Shown here: piece by piece, positions 24,351-33,921 of the stretch
How the letters are laid out: the number at the start of each line of letters is the position of its first letter
How positions within the stretch are numbered: the stretch's first letter is position 1
Made by a program: the position numbers and the translations under genes
Assembly: GCA_964492235.1 (NCBI GenBank)
Contig: CAZBJQ010000001.1
Span: forward strand, 11,803 to 75,802
Length of the DNA: 64,000 nucleotides
Origin: PFL42 sp964492235
GTDB taxonomy: Bacteria > Chloroflexota > Anaerolineae > Anaerolineales > E44-bin32
Reading direction: 5' to 3'
Notes under the pieces: generated by a model
What the model saw: the letters and a program-made list of their open reading frames with translations, nothing else
Told to the model about the DNA's origin: nothing
Database searches by the model: none

Positions 24351-25708
24351 GGCTCTCGCGCCTGCCGTCCGTAGATCGGCTGCTGCGCCACGACCACGCA
24401 TCCTCGCTTCTCGAGCAGTACGGCAGGCCACTGGTTCTGCAAGCCCTGCGCGACCAACTTGAATCCGCCCGCGCCGCCATGGCCGCTGGAGATCCGGTTC
24501 CATCGGATGAGGACTTTATTCTGGCGGCCGAGCAAGCGATCGCTCAGCTTCTGCGACCCGAGCTGCAGCCGATCATCAATGCCACCGGCGTGATCCTGCA
24601 CACCAACCTCGGCCGGGCGCCGCTGAGCGGCGCCGCTCGGCAGGCAATGCTCGAGACCGCGGCCGGCTACAGCTCGCTCGAGTTCGACCTCGCCCACGGT
24701 GTGCGCACCCAGCGTGATGTTCATGCCGAGCCGCTGCTCCGTCAGCTCACCGGCGCCCCGGCGGCCCTGGTCGTCAACAACAACGCCGCCGCCATCCTGC
24801 TGGCGTTGACGGCCCTCGCCCGGCGCAAGGAGGTGCTGACCGCTCGATCGCAATTGATCGAAATCGGCGGCGGCTTCCGCATCCCGGAGATCCTGCGGCA
24901 GTCCGGGGCACGACTGGTGGAGGTCGGAACCACCAACCGGACCGATCTCCGGGATTTCGAGCAGGCCATCCGTCCACAGACTGCCCTCATTCTTCACGCC
25001 CACCACTCCAACTTCCGGCTGATCGGATTCACCGCCGAGCCCTCGCTGGCGGAACTTGCGGCTCTGGGAACAAAGCACAATCTGCCCGTGCTTGACGACC
25101 TCGGCTCGGGTGCGCTGTTGGACACGGCCGCCTTCGGGCTGGGCCATGAGCCCACCGTGCAAGAGTCTCTCCAGGCCGGCGCAGCGCTGGTGGCCTTTTC
25201 GGGGGATAAGCTGCTCGGTGGGCCGCAAGCGGGGATCCTGGTTGGGCGTAAGGATCTGATCGATACGCTCCGTCGCAACCCCCTGGCGCGGGCGGTACGG
25301 CCCGACAAGCTGTGTCTGGCGGCCTTGCGGGCAACGCTCGTCCATTACCTGATGGACGAAGCCGTGCGCCAGGTCCCGGTCTGGCAGATGATCGCCGCCC
25401 CGGAGAGCGCCCTGCGGCAGCGTGCCGATCGCTGGGCGCAATCGCTCGCCGCCGGCGAGGTTGTTCCCGGCCGGTCGACGGTCGGCGGAGGCAGCCTGCC
25501 CGAAGAGACCATGCCCACCTGGCTGCTGGCCTTCGCCCTCGCCCATCCCAATCAACTGGCTGCCTGGCTCCGCCGCCAGTCGCCGCCTGTCGTCGCCAGG
25601 GTGCAGGCAGACCATCTCGTGCTCGACCCGCGCACGGTGTTCGAGTCGCAAGACATCGATCTGCTGCGAATCCTGGGTGCCATGCTGCAGGACGACCTTG
25701 CGCGCTAG
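24332..25708 (+). CDS. selA: L-seryl-tRNA(Sec) selenium transferase
   Basis: A 458-residue PLP enzyme converting Ser-tRNA(Sec) to Sec-tRNA(Sec) with selenophosphate. Conserved segments include INATGVILHTNLGRAPLS (82-99), YSSLEFDL (113-120), EIGGGFRIPEIL, VGTTNRT, and FSGDKLLGGPQAG, where Lys293 is the PLP-binding lysine. The length matches the bacterial enzyme. I choose GTG 24332 as start, with GAGGGC upstream. No selB, selD or selenocysteine tRNA is in the window, so the rest of the pathway must be elsewhere. A few archaeal and bacterial SelA-like proteins act on other substrates, but the N-terminal tRNA-binding region here looks complete. Confidence 0.93.
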   Translation: METGPVRLSRLPSVDRLLRHDHASSLLEQYGRPLVLQALRDQLESARAAMAAGDPVPSDEDFILAAEQAIAQLLRPELQPIINATGVILHTNLGRAPLSGAARQAMLETAAGYSSLEFDLAHGVRTQRDVHAEPLLRQLTGAPAALVVNNNAAAILLALTALARRKEVLTARSQLIEIGGGFRIPEILRQSGARLVEVGTTNRTDLRDFEQAIRPQTALILHAHHSNFRLIGFTAEPSLAELAALGTKHNLPVLDDLGSGALLDTAAFGLGHEPTVQESLQAGAALVAFSGDKLLGGPQAGILVGRKDLIDTLRRNPLARAVRPDKLCLAALRATLVHYLMDEAVRQVPVWQMIAAPESALRQRADRWAQSLAAGEVVPGRSTVGGGSLPEETMPTWLLAFALAHPNQLAAWLRRQSPPVVARVQADHLVLDPRTVFESQDIDLLRILGAMLQDDLAR

Positions 25709-25892
25709 GAGCGCCACAACATACCGATCGCCGCCGGTCGAGCCGCTGCAGGGGTAGGAGTTGTGGGCTGCGGGGATTCAGGTTTCGCCGATAACCCACA
25801 GCCTGCCTGCGGACTTAGTCGAAGGGCGGCAGCCGCGGCACCTTACCCAACGCATTGGCCGTGCCGCGACACCCGAGAACTGAGGGTCATCG

Positions 25893-27110
25893 ATGAGGTC
25901 TGAATTGGACGGATTGATGCAGGACGTCGGCCTGGACGCCATGCTTGTGATTTCGGATGGCATGCCCAATCCAGCAACGTCCTACTTCTGTGGCCTGGTC
26001 AACCCGGGGACGGCGCTGATCCTCAAAGCGCGTGGCCAAGAGCCAGTGCTTTTCCACGGCAATATGGAGCGCGAGCAAGCCGCTCTCACCGGCCTGCAGA
26101 CAAGGAACCTGGAGCAGGCTGGATGGAGCAAGGCGATCACCCGCCTGGCCGGCGAGCAGATGGCGGCGCAGCTGAAGGCGATGCAGGTGTCCGGGCAGCT
26201 GGCGGTGTACGGAAGGGCCGACGCCGAGGAGGTCTATGCCTTCGTACAAGGCCTCGAGCAGGCAGCCCCCTGGATCCGCATCGCCGTGGAAGAGTCGAAG
26301 ACCGGCGTCCTGGACCTGGCCCGGACGACCAAGGATTCGGCCGAAGTCGAGCACATGCGGGCCGTGGCCCGCGCCGCGGTGTCCGTCGTCGGCAATGTCG
26401 CAAGTTTTCTGACGAGCCACCGCACCCAGGATGGAATCCTGGTCGACCATCAAGGGCTGTCGCTGACCGTAGGCGAGGTCAAGCGTCGGATCAACGTGTG
26501 GCTGGCACTGAAGGACCTGGAGAACCCGGAGGGCACCATCCTGGCCGTCGGCAGAGAAACCGCCTACCCCCACAGCACCGGCCGGCCCGACCAACCCATT
26601 CCCCTGGGAGTCCCGATCATCTTCGATCTCTTCCCCCGTCAAGTCGGTGGTGGGTACTTCTACGACTTCACTCGGACCTGGTGCCTTGGCCGCGCCGAAG
26701 ATCGCCTGGTGCGAGCCTACCAGGACGTGCTCGACGGTTACCACCTCTGCGTGGCGGCGCTGCAAGCTGGCCTTCCCACCCGCAGCCTGCAGCGGATGGC
26801 ATGCGACCACTTCGAGGCTCGCGGCCACCCGACACCGCGGAGCCATCCCGGGACGATGACGGGCTATGTGCACTCTCTCGGCCACGGCGTCGGACTGAGC
26901 GTGCATGAGCCTCCCAGCATGCGCCATCACGAAACGGAGGTCTCGGTCCTACGACCCGGGATGGTGTTCACGATCGAACCTGGACTGTACTATCCTGAAC
27001 ACGGGTTCGGGGTTCGAGTCGAGAACACGCATTGGCTGCGGCCGGATGGAACGGCCGAGCCGATGGCCGAGTTCCCGGAGGACCTTGTTCTACGCGCGCC
27101 CGGCTGGTAG
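25893..27110 (+). CDS. M24 family metallopeptidase (Xaa-Pro peptidase-like)
   Basis: A 405-residue protein with an N-terminal creatinase-like domain (1-150) and a C-terminal pita-bread catalytic domain. Metal ligands fit: Asp245, Asp258, His331 in GHGVGLSVHE, Glu362 in IEPGLY, and Glu377 in VENT. Members cleave Xaa-Pro bonds or act as creatinases. PHSTGRPDQPI upstream of the first Asp is an M24 feature. The ATG follows a 185-base gap after selA. Substrate uncertain. Confidence 0.88.
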   Translation: MRSELDGLMQDVGLDAMLVISDGMPNPATSYFCGLVNPGTALILKARGQEPVLFHGNMEREQAALTGLQTRNLEQAGWSKAITRLAGEQMAAQLKAMQVSGQLAVYGRADAEEVYAFVQGLEQAAPWIRIAVEESKTGVLDLARTTKDSAEVEHMRAVARAAVSVVGNVASFLTSHRTQDGILVDHQGLSLTVGEVKRRINVWLALKDLENPEGTILAVGRETAYPHSTGRPDQPIPLGVPIIFDLFPRQVGGGYFYDFTRTWCLGRAEDRLVRAYQDVLDGYHLCVAALQAGLPTRSLQRMACDHFEARGHPTPRSHPGTMTGYVHSLGHGVGLSVHEPPSMRHHETEVSVLRPGMVFTIEPGLYYPEHGFGVRVENTHWLRPDGTAEPMAEFPEDLVLRAPGW

Positions 27111-27318
27111 GCGAGAGCTCGGCAATCCATCCCGAACGGCGGCAGGACGCTCCGGCGGGTGGCTGAGCCGGGGCAGCACGAGCCGGGCAGATCGACCGGC
27201 ACGTTGGCGAATCCCCTGCGCCCCCGAGGCGCGCCTGCCGCGGGCGTGGCGCAGGTCGTCCATCGCTCATCGGGCCGTTTGACTTCGCCGCCGACTTGGT
27301 GCACCATCATCTTCCGCG

Positions 27319-28356
27319 ATGGAACAGGAAACGCGCATCCTCGGTATTGAGACCTCCTGCGATGAGACGGCCGCCGCCATCGTCGAAAGCGGCCGGCACG
27401 TAGTCTCAAACGTGGTCGCCTCCCAGGCCGATCTGCACGCCCGCTACGGCGGCGTGTTCCCCGAGGTCGCCTCGCGCCTTCACATCGAGACGATCTATCC
27501 GGTGGTCGCCGACGCCCTCTCGCAGGCCCATGTCGGTATGGACGCCATTGACGCCATTGCCGTCACCCGCGGCCCCGGCCTTGCCGGTTCCTTGATCGTC
27601 GGCCTGAACATGGCCAAAGGTCTGGCGCTGGCTTCGGGCCTGCCGCTCCTGGGTGTCAATCACCTCGAAGCCCACCTGTATTCCACCTGGGTGGTGGAAG
27701 AGGAACCTCCGCCAGTCTTCCCTCTGCTGTGCCTGATCGTGTCGGGGGGTCACACAGAGTTGATCTTGATGAAGGACCATCTGCAGTACGAGCGATTGGG
27801 CGCGACGCTGGATGACGCCGCAGGAGAAGCCTTCGATAAGGTGGCCCGGCTGCTGGGCCTGGCCTATCCGGGAGGTCCGGCCATCCAGTCGGCGGCAGAG
27901 AAGGGTGACCGGGCAGCGTTCCGCTTCCCGCGCGCTTGGCTCGAGGGGACCTGGGATTTCTCGTTCAGCGGGTTGAAAACGGCCGTCCTGCGCGAGGTTC
28001 GCGCCCAGCAACCCGAGATCGAGGCCGGCGTCGAAGCGCCCGGGCCCGGGCTGCCGATCGCTGACCTGGCCGCCTCGTTCCAGGCGGCCGTAATTGATGT
28101 GCTGGTCGGCAAGACCCTGGCCGCGGCCAAGGCTTTCAAGGCCAAGGAAGTGCTGGTGGGCGGCGGCGTCTCAGCTAACCGCTTGCTGCGAGAAGCCATG
28201 CGCGACCAGAAGGATTTCCCCGTCCGGGTACCGCCGCTCTACCTGTGCACAGACAATGCCGCAATGATCGCCGCCCTGGGACACTGGCGCTACCTGGCCG
28301 GTCAGCGGGATGCCCTCGACATCGATGCCCTGCCCACCTGGCCGCTGGCCGCCTAG
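27319..28356 (+). CDS. tsaD: tRNA N6-adenosine threonylcarbamoyltransferase
   Basis: A 345-residue TsaD (Kae1/Gcp) that transfers the threonylcarbamoyl group to A37 of ANN-decoding tRNAs, working with TsaB, TsaC and TsaE. It begins ILGIETSCDETA, has the metal site His115 and His119 in NHLEAH, SGGHTELILM, and TDNAAMIA near the C-terminus. Full length. The other tsa genes are not in the window. A 208-base region without an obvious gene precedes it. Confidence 0.97.
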   Translation: MEQETRILGIETSCDETAAAIVESGRHVVSNVVASQADLHARYGGVFPEVASRLHIETIYPVVADALSQAHVGMDAIDAIAVTRGPGLAGSLIVGLNMAKGLALASGLPLLGVNHLEAHLYSTWVVEEEPPPVFPLLCLIVSGGHTELILMKDHLQYERLGATLDDAAGEAFDKVARLLGLAYPGGPAIQSAAEKGDRAAFRFPRAWLEGTWDFSFSGLKTAVLREVRAQQPEIEAGVEAPGPGLPIADLAASFQAAVIDVLVGKTLAAAKAFKAKEVLVGGGVSANRLLREAMRDQKDFPVRVPPLYLCTDNAAMIAALGHWRYLAGQRDALDIDALPTWPLAA

Positions 28357-28479
28357 CAACCTCTCCTGGTAAGCGCCCGGAACGAGGGCTTGCAAGCCCA
28401 CCTGGCGAGGTGATGCAGAGCCAATGTCCATTAATCCTCGCGGAAGGCTTGCCGGGCAGGCTTGTTTGGGATGGCCTGC

Positions 28480-29226
28480 TCATCGCTCGAGCGTCACCAG
28501 GCGCGCACCCAGGCGGTGGACCTGGTGGAAATCCGCCCCCCGGCGTATGCCGGCCATCACGGGGGGGATCTGTTCGACATACGCCCCGCATAGCAGGTCC
28601 AGGCCGTGGTCAAACAGGACATCGCTCAGCGGGACACTCGGGCCGACCAAGGCCACGTGGCTGCCGGAGGGGCAGAGCGCCAGCAGTGCCTCCAGTGTGT
28701 GATTGACCAACGCCATGCCTGTGATCACGATCCAATCGGATGACGGCAGTACATCTGTGGCATGCTCGGCGGGAAGCTCCCCCTCATGCGGGTCCTGTTC
28801 CAGTACGGTCAGGCTCGAAGCGCAGGCTCGGATCGCGGCCGCAAAACCAAACCGACCCACCAATGCCACACGACTGCCGGCGCAGCGGTCCAGGAGCACT
28901 GCTTCAGCATTGGCCTCTCGCCAGCGCTCCGGCTTGAGGGGGACCAGGGCGTGGATGGCAGCGAATCCGAGGCTGCGTTGCGCCCCACTGCTGAGGGCCA
29001 GCTCGGCCACCGCCCTACCTCGCCGCATGCCCAGCCAGTCTGCGCCCGCGAGCGTTGGGCGGACGTCGTTTGCGTTCGAGCCGGGCGGGCGCAAGGTCGT
29101 CGCCAGCCCACAACGCTCCCGGCCGGCGGCATCCCGCATCCACACTCCGGTCCAGTGATCTCCCTGGCAGGTCTCGACGACTTCCGCATCCTGGACGATC
29201 GCCAGCAGGTCATCGACCAGCCCCAT
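28480..29226 (-). CDS. DUF364/DUF4213 putative heavy-metal chelation protein
   Basis: A 248-residue protein. An N-terminal part with DGDHW-like text (QGDHWTGVWM) and GLATTLRPPG resembles DUF4213. A C-terminal Rossmann-like part with VALVGRFGFAAAIRA, VITGMALVNHTLEALL and HVALVGPSVPLSDVLF resembles DUF364, named a putative heavy-metal chelation domain. I start at ATG 29224-29226, with GGAGGG upstream; the longer frame to 29340 is not supported. It stands alone, convergent with tsaD and divergent from cydA. Family members often sit near metal-transport or molybdenum genes; none are adjacent here. Confidence 0.7.
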   Translation of the reverse strand: MGLVDDLLAIVQDAEVVETCQGDHWTGVWMRDAAGRERCGLATTLRPPGSNANDVRPTLAGADWLGMRRGRAVAELALSSGAQRSLGFAAIHALVPLKPERWREANAEAVLLDRCAGSRVALVGRFGFAAAIRACASSLTVLEQDPHEGELPAEHATDVLPSSDWIVITGMALVNHTLEALLALCPSGSHVALVGPSVPLSDVLFDHGLDLLCGAYVEQIPPVMAGIRRGADFHQVHRLGARLVTLER

Positions 29227-29424
29227 GGGTACGTTGCCCTCCAGGCCGCGCGTGGGCGGGTGACGGTTGACACTGCCCGCTGCCGGACGAATCGGGGACA
29301 ATGCATCCGGCGCATCATCATACCTCCGACCTCTATCCATCCTGCGTTAGGACCGGCCTGGCCGGACCGTTTCCGCTGCGTCGATCCGGGGCCGATGGAC
29401 GAGCCCCGAGGAGATTGAGCCCGC

Positions 29425-30765
29425 ATGACCGAAGTCCTTCTTGCGCGCTGGCAGTTCACCATCACCTCCGTCTATCACTTCTTCTTTGTTCCTCTGACCA
29501 TCGGCCTGGCCTGGCTGGTGGCGATCATGGAGACGAGTTACGTCCGCACCGGTAACGAGACCTATCTGCGTATGACCCGGTTTTGGGGAAAGCTCTTCCT
29601 GATCAACTTCGCCGTCGGGGTGGTGACGGGGATCGTGATGGAGTTCCAGTTCGGCATGAATTGGTCGGAGTATGCCCGCTTCGTAGGCGACGTCTTCGGC
29701 GCGCCGCTGGCCATCGAGGCCCTGCTGGCTTTCTTCCTCGAGTCCACGTTTCTCGGGTTGTGGATCTTCGGTTGGGACCGGCTGTCGAAGGGTATGCACG
29801 CCGGCACGATGTGGCTGGTCGCTTTCGGGTCCACCATCTCGGCCCTGTGGATCCTGATCGCCAACTCCTTCATGCAACAACCCGTCGGATACGCACTCGT
29901 GAACGGCCGCGCCGTCATGGTCGACTTCTGGGCGCTGGTCACCAATCCGCATGTCCGGGTGCAGTTCCCTCACGTGATCGCCGGCGCCATGACCACGGCG
30001 GCCTTCTTCGTCCTGGCCATCAGCGCCTACCATCTTCGCCGCAAGACACCCGAAGCGGCCATGTTCCGGCGTTCGTTCGTCATGGCGGCGATCTACGGCG
30101 CGATCGGCGTGGCCCTGGTCGGCCTGGTCGGTCACAGCCAGGCGCAACACATGGTCCGGGTGCAGCCGATGAAGATGGCGGCGGCGGAGGCGTTGTGGCA
30201 GAGTGAAAGCCCGGCTTCGTTCTCGTTGTTGACGATCGGGAACGAGCCGGAGCGCAAGGACGTATTCGCTATCCGCATCCCGAAGCTCCTCAGCGTGCTG
30301 GCTTACAACCGTTTGGAGGGAGAGATCAAAGGGATCACGAATCTGCAGTCGGAGTTCGAACAGACGTATGGGCCAGGAAATTACGTCCCGCCTGTCGCCC
30401 TGAGCTACTGGGCCTTTCGCCTGATGGTTGGGGCAGGATTGTTGATGGCCTTGTTGGCCTTCCTGGCCCTGGTGGCGGTGGCCCGAGACCGGGCGGAACG
30501 CTCTCGGCGTCTGCTGGCATCCCTGGTCCCGGCGCTGTTCTTGCCGTATCTCGCCAACAGCGCGGGTTGGATCTTCACCGAGATCGGCCGCCAGCCGTGG
30601 ATTGTGTACGGACTGCAGCTGACCGCCAATGCCAGCTCGCCGACCGTCACGACGGGCATGCTGATCACCTCGCTCGTCACTCTGACCTTGCTGTATAGCT
30701 CCCTGATTGTGGTTGATGTCTACCTGCTATGGCGGAACTCGGTGGGCCCGCTCGCCGCCGCCTAG
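29425..30765 (+). CDS. cydA: Cytochrome bd ubiquinol oxidase subunit I
   Basis: A 446-residue integral membrane subunit of the bd oxidase, which oxidises quinol and reduces oxygen with high affinity. Haem ligands are in place: His18 (SVYHFFFVP), His183 (FPHVIAG) and Met334 (FRLMVG). Glu98 and Glu106 fit the proton path. GRQPW (388-392) is present. The quinol-binding Q-loop is short, as in non-enterobacterial enzymes. The ATG has GAGGAG upstream. Its TAG stop is part of the border of palindromic element copy 4, and cydB follows after that element. Confidence 0.97.
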   Translation: MTEVLLARWQFTITSVYHFFFVPLTIGLAWLVAIMETSYVRTGNETYLRMTRFWGKLFLINFAVGVVTGIVMEFQFGMNWSEYARFVGDVFGAPLAIEALLAFFLESTFLGLWIFGWDRLSKGMHAGTMWLVAFGSTISALWILIANSFMQQPVGYALVNGRAVMVDFWALVTNPHVRVQFPHVIAGAMTTAAFFVLAISAYHLRRKTPEAAMFRRSFVMAAIYGAIGVALVGLVGHSQAQHMVRVQPMKMAAAEALWQSESPASFSLLTIGNEPERKDVFAIRIPKLLSVLAYNRLEGEIKGITNLQSEFEQTYGPGNYVPPVALSYWAFRLMVGAGLLMALLAFLALVAVARDRAERSRRLLASLVPALFLPYLANSAGWIFTEIGRQPWIVYGLQLTANASSPTVTTGMLITSLVTLTLLYSSLIVVDVYLLWRNSVGPLAAA

Positions 30766-30888
30766 ATGGTTGGTGGAAGATGCCTTTCTCGGAGAAGGGA
30801 GTCGTGTATGTGATGGTTGAGGCAACCCCCCAACCACCAGATATGCGGGCTCCTCTCAGGCGGCAGGGCTTCTTCATCAGCTTGCTGG
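30762..30888. repeat. 127-bp palindromic element, copy 4 (between cydA and cydB)
   Basis: Core 30771-30879, from TGGTGGAAG to TTCATCA. The left border CTAG (30762-30765) contains the cydA stop codon; the right border is CTGG (30885-30888). It fills nearly the whole cydA-cydB gap, so any cyd operon transcript must carry its hairpin. Confidence 0.85.
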
Positions 30889-30907
30889 CGCCCTTTCGAG
30901 GTGCATC

Positions 30908-31921
30908 ATGAACTTGAACACGCTGTGGTTCATCCTGATCGGGGTCCTGCTTATCGGTTTCTTCATACTCGAGGGGTTCGACTATGGCGTTGGAATTCTG
31001 CTGCCTTTCCTCGGCAAGAACGATCATGAGCGGCGCATCCTGATCAATTCCATCGGCCCCTTCTGGGATGCCAACGAAGTCTGGCTGATCACCGCCGGCG
31101 GAGCGATGTTCGCCGCCTTTCCCGATTGGTATGCCACGATGTTCAGCGGCTTCTACCTGGCGTTCCTGGCCATCCTGGTCTCGCTCATCCTGCGGGGCGT
31201 CTCCTTCGAGTTCCGCAGCAAGGAGGCGCGGCCTGGGTGGCGCAACACATGGGACTGGTCACTGTGCATCGGCAGCGCCTTGCCGGCGTTTCTGTGGGGC
31301 GTGGCGTTGGGCAACCTGATCCTCGGGGTGCCGATCGACCCCGACATGAACTACGTCGGAGGTCTGGGAGACCTGCTCCGGCCCTACGCCTTGGCCTACG
31401 GCATCACATCGTTCCTCGGTTTCGTACTCACCGGCGCGGTCTTTTTGACACTCAAGACCACGGGGGATCTGGCTGAGCGGGCGCACCGCCTCGCCGACGG
31501 GCTTTGGTTGCCCACGGTCATCGTCGTCCTGCTCGTCGTCGGGTTCGGTTACTTCTACACCGGCATGTTCCAGCGCTTCGGCATCAATCCGGGGATCGTT
31601 CCCCTGACCGCCGGCGCCGCCCTGGTGTCCGCTGGGTTCTTGCTCAAGCGCCGCCACAACGGCTGGGCATTCGCCATGCTGCTTACGGCCATTGCCTTTA
31701 CGCTGGTGACCTTGCTCATCGGGTTGTACCCGCGGGTGATGGTCTCTAGCCTCAACCCCGCCTGGAGCCTCACGATCTACAACGCCGCCTCCGGCCAGTA
31801 CACCCTGCGCGTCATGACGATCGCGGCTGTGATCTTCCTGCCCTTCGTCCTGGGCTACCAGGCGTGGTCCTATTGGGTGTTCCGGCAGCGGGTGACACCC
31901 GAGTCGCATCTCGAGTACTGA
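30908..31921 (+). CDS. cydB: Cytochrome bd ubiquinol oxidase subunit II
   Basis: A 337-residue second subunit of the bd oxidase. LEGFDYGVGILLPFLGK (about 23-39) and WDANEVWLITAGGAMFAAFP (about 58-77) are diagnostic. About eight transmembrane helices. It contains no haem ligand of its own but is required for assembly. It follows cydA across palindromic element copy 4, with 19 bases from the element border to the ATG. The product ends near the usual length. Confidence 0.96.
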   Translation: MNLNTLWFILIGVLLIGFFILEGFDYGVGILLPFLGKNDHERRILINSIGPFWDANEVWLITAGGAMFAAFPDWYATMFSGFYLAFLAILVSLILRGVSFEFRSKEARPGWRNTWDWSLCIGSALPAFLWGVALGNLILGVPIDPDMNYVGGLGDLLRPYALAYGITSFLGFVLTGAVFLTLKTTGDLAERAHRLADGLWLPTVIVVLLVVGFGYFYTGMFQRFGINPGIVPLTAGAALVSAGFLLKRRHNGWAFAMLLTAIAFTLVTLLIGLYPRVMVSSLNPAWSLTIYNAASGQYTLRVMTIAAVIFLPFVLGYQAWSYWVFRQRVTPESHLEY

Positions 31922-32151
31922 GGCCACGGCGATGCAGCCCACCTGTCATGGCGGGGCCCACCCGGGGCTCCACCTTGAAGTTCCACCCGGCGGCCGTCGC
32001 CGGTCGGCTCCCGGACGAGCAGCAAATGGAAGCAGCACCCGGCCCAGGGGAAGGTAATCTCCAGGGGATGGGAGAGACCAGCCCGAGACCATCCCCTACA
32101 TAGCCTCCCCTCAGGAAGGACACGGCCTTCACGCCTTCCCTAGAACGCCGC

Positions 32152-33867
32152 TTGCTTGACCTGGAGTCGCGTGCAGGCTCGCCCCTCGCCTGGTCGCTGG
32201 CCGCCGGGACCTTTGCGGGCTGGGCAGCCATCGGGCAGGCGTGGACCCTCAGCCGGGCACTCGACGCCGTCTTCCTCAGGGGCAGCCAACTCCAGCAGGT
32301 GCTGCCGATTCTGGCAGTCTTCAGCGCGCTGAGCCTCGTGCGGGCGGCGGCGGGCTGGCTGAGCGATGCAGCATCCCAGCGTGCGGCTGCGCTGGTGAAG
32401 GTCGCCGCCCGGACTCGCCTGCTGGATCACCTCCTCTCGCTTGGACCGGCGTTCGTCAGCCGACATCGGGTTGGCGAAATCAGCACGATCGCCACCGATG
32501 GCATCGAGACGCTGGATGGATACGTCGGCCAGTTCCTGCCGCAGCGCCTCCTGGCGCTGCTCGTCCCCTTGAGCGTGGTCGCTGCCGTGCTGCTGGTGGA
32601 CCCGCTCTCGGCTCTGGTGATGTTGCTGACGGGGCCGCTGATTCCGCTGTTCCTCTGGCTGGTCGGAGGTGCGGCCGCCGGGCTGTCGCGGCGACAGTGG
32701 CGGATCTTCGGCCGACTGAGCGCTCAATTCCTCGACGGCCTGTACGGACTGGCCACCTTGAAGGCGTTTGGCCGCAGTCTCGATCAGGTTGATCGGATTG
32801 AACGCTCGACTGAGTCGTTTCGCCAGGCCACGATGCATGTCCTGCGGCTGGCCTTTCTCTCCTCAATGACTCTCGAGTGGCTGGCCACCCTCAGCACAGC
32901 GCTGGTGGCCGTGCAGGTCGGGCTGCGCCTGCTGTATGGCCGCCTGGCGTTCGAGCAGGCGATATTCGTTCTCCTGCTGGCGCCGGAGTTCTACCTGCCC
33001 TTGCGCACGCTCGGGACCCGCTTCCATCTCGGAACGGCCGGGCGCGAAATGGCCGAGGCGGTCTTTCGCCTGCTCGACGAAGGCCCGTCGCTCCCTGCGC
33101 AGGGCCCGCCTCGGCCGGCGACGCACCTCTCCCCCCAGGCCGCCCTGGCGTTCGACCACGTCAGCTTTGCCTACCCGCCGAAATCGGTCCCGGCCGTGCA
33201 CGAGCTGTCCTTTGAGGTCGCGCACGGCACGCGCCTGGCGGTGCTCGGCCCCAGCGGCGCCGGAAAGACCACCCTTGCTTACCTTGCTCTCCAGCTGATC
33301 CGGCCAACATCCGGGCGGCTCCTGTTCTCCGGCCAACCGGCGCCGGACAGCCAGGCCGCGGCCTGGCGGCGCACCATCAGCTGGCTGCCGCAGTCGCCCA
33401 GCTTGCTGGAAGGGACGATTGAGCACAACATCCGCATCGCCCGGCCAGATTGCTCTCCACTGGAGCTCATCGCAGCCTCGGACAGGGCCGGCGCGCATGC
33501 TTTCATCCAGATGCTTCCGGCGGGATATGCGACGCTGGTCGGCTCGGAGGGGATTCGGCTGAGCGCCGGCGAGGTCAAGCGCATCGGGCTGGCCCGTGCC
33601 TTTCTGCGGGACGCGCCACTGTGGATCCTCGACGAGCCGACAGCATTGCTCGATGCCGACCTCGAGGTGCAGGTCCGCCAGGCGCTAGCCTCGCTTCCCG
33701 CCGACCGGACGCTGGTGCTGATCGCTCATCGTTTGGCCGGGCTCCCGCCGTGCGACGAGATCCTGGTGCTGGCCGGCGGTCGGCTCGTCGAGGCCGGCGA
33801 ACCGGCAACTCTCATGAAGACCGGGCGTGTGTACCCACAGTTGGTCGCCGCCTACGAGCAAGGATAA
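32152..33867 (+). CDS. cydD: Thiol reductant ABC exporter subunit CydD
   Basis: A 571-residue half-transporter: an N-terminal six-helix membrane domain (about 10-310) and a C-terminal ATPase with GPSGAGKTTL, LSAGEVKRIGLARA and LWILDEPTA. CydDC exports cysteine and glutathione-type thiols and is needed for bd oxidase assembly. The first possible start in frame is TTG at 32152, without a clear ribosome site. RLLDLES homology continues upstream to an in-frame stop near 32102, so a rare start codon upstream is possible. It is separated from cydB by 230 bases that hold a GGGGATGG/CCATCCCC inverted repeat. Confidence 0.9.
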   Translation: MLDLESRAGSPLAWSLAAGTFAGWAAIGQAWTLSRALDAVFLRGSQLQQVLPILAVFSALSLVRAAAGWLSDAASQRAAALVKVAARTRLLDHLLSLGPAFVSRHRVGEISTIATDGIETLDGYVGQFLPQRLLALLVPLSVVAAVLLVDPLSALVMLLTGPLIPLFLWLVGGAAAGLSRRQWRIFGRLSAQFLDGLYGLATLKAFGRSLDQVDRIERSTESFRQATMHVLRLAFLSSMTLEWLATLSTALVAVQVGLRLLYGRLAFEQAIFVLLLAPEFYLPLRTLGTRFHLGTAGREMAEAVFRLLDEGPSLPAQGPPRPATHLSPQAALAFDHVSFAYPPKSVPAVHELSFEVAHGTRLAVLGPSGAGKTTLAYLALQLIRPTSGRLLFSGQPAPDSQAAAWRRTISWLPQSPSLLEGTIEHNIRIARPDCSPLELIAASDRAGAHAFIQMLPAGYATLVGSEGIRLSAGEVKRIGLARAFLRDAPLWILDEPTALLDADLEVQVRQALASLPADRTLVLIAHRLAGLPPCDEILVLAGGRLVEAGEPATLMKTGRVYPQLVAAYEQG

Positions 33868-33921
33868 GTGCCTTGGCCCCCGCTCCAGGCTACCAGCCGG
33901 CCGCACCCTGCACGGCAATGT

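Noticed and set aside
23975..25717. 580-codon minus-strand open frame
   Set aside because: It lies antisense to selA and its membrane neighbour; low-complexity composition and no recognisable motif.
27005..27020. GGTTCGAGTC-like string resembling a tRNA T-loop
   Set aside because: It is inside the M24 peptidase coding sequence and no cloverleaf can be drawn around it.
33450..33917. Open frame upstream of cydC overlapping the end of cydD
   Set aside because: It is out of frame within the CydD ATPase domain and is only the shadow of that gene; only the part from 33933 is considered for CydC.
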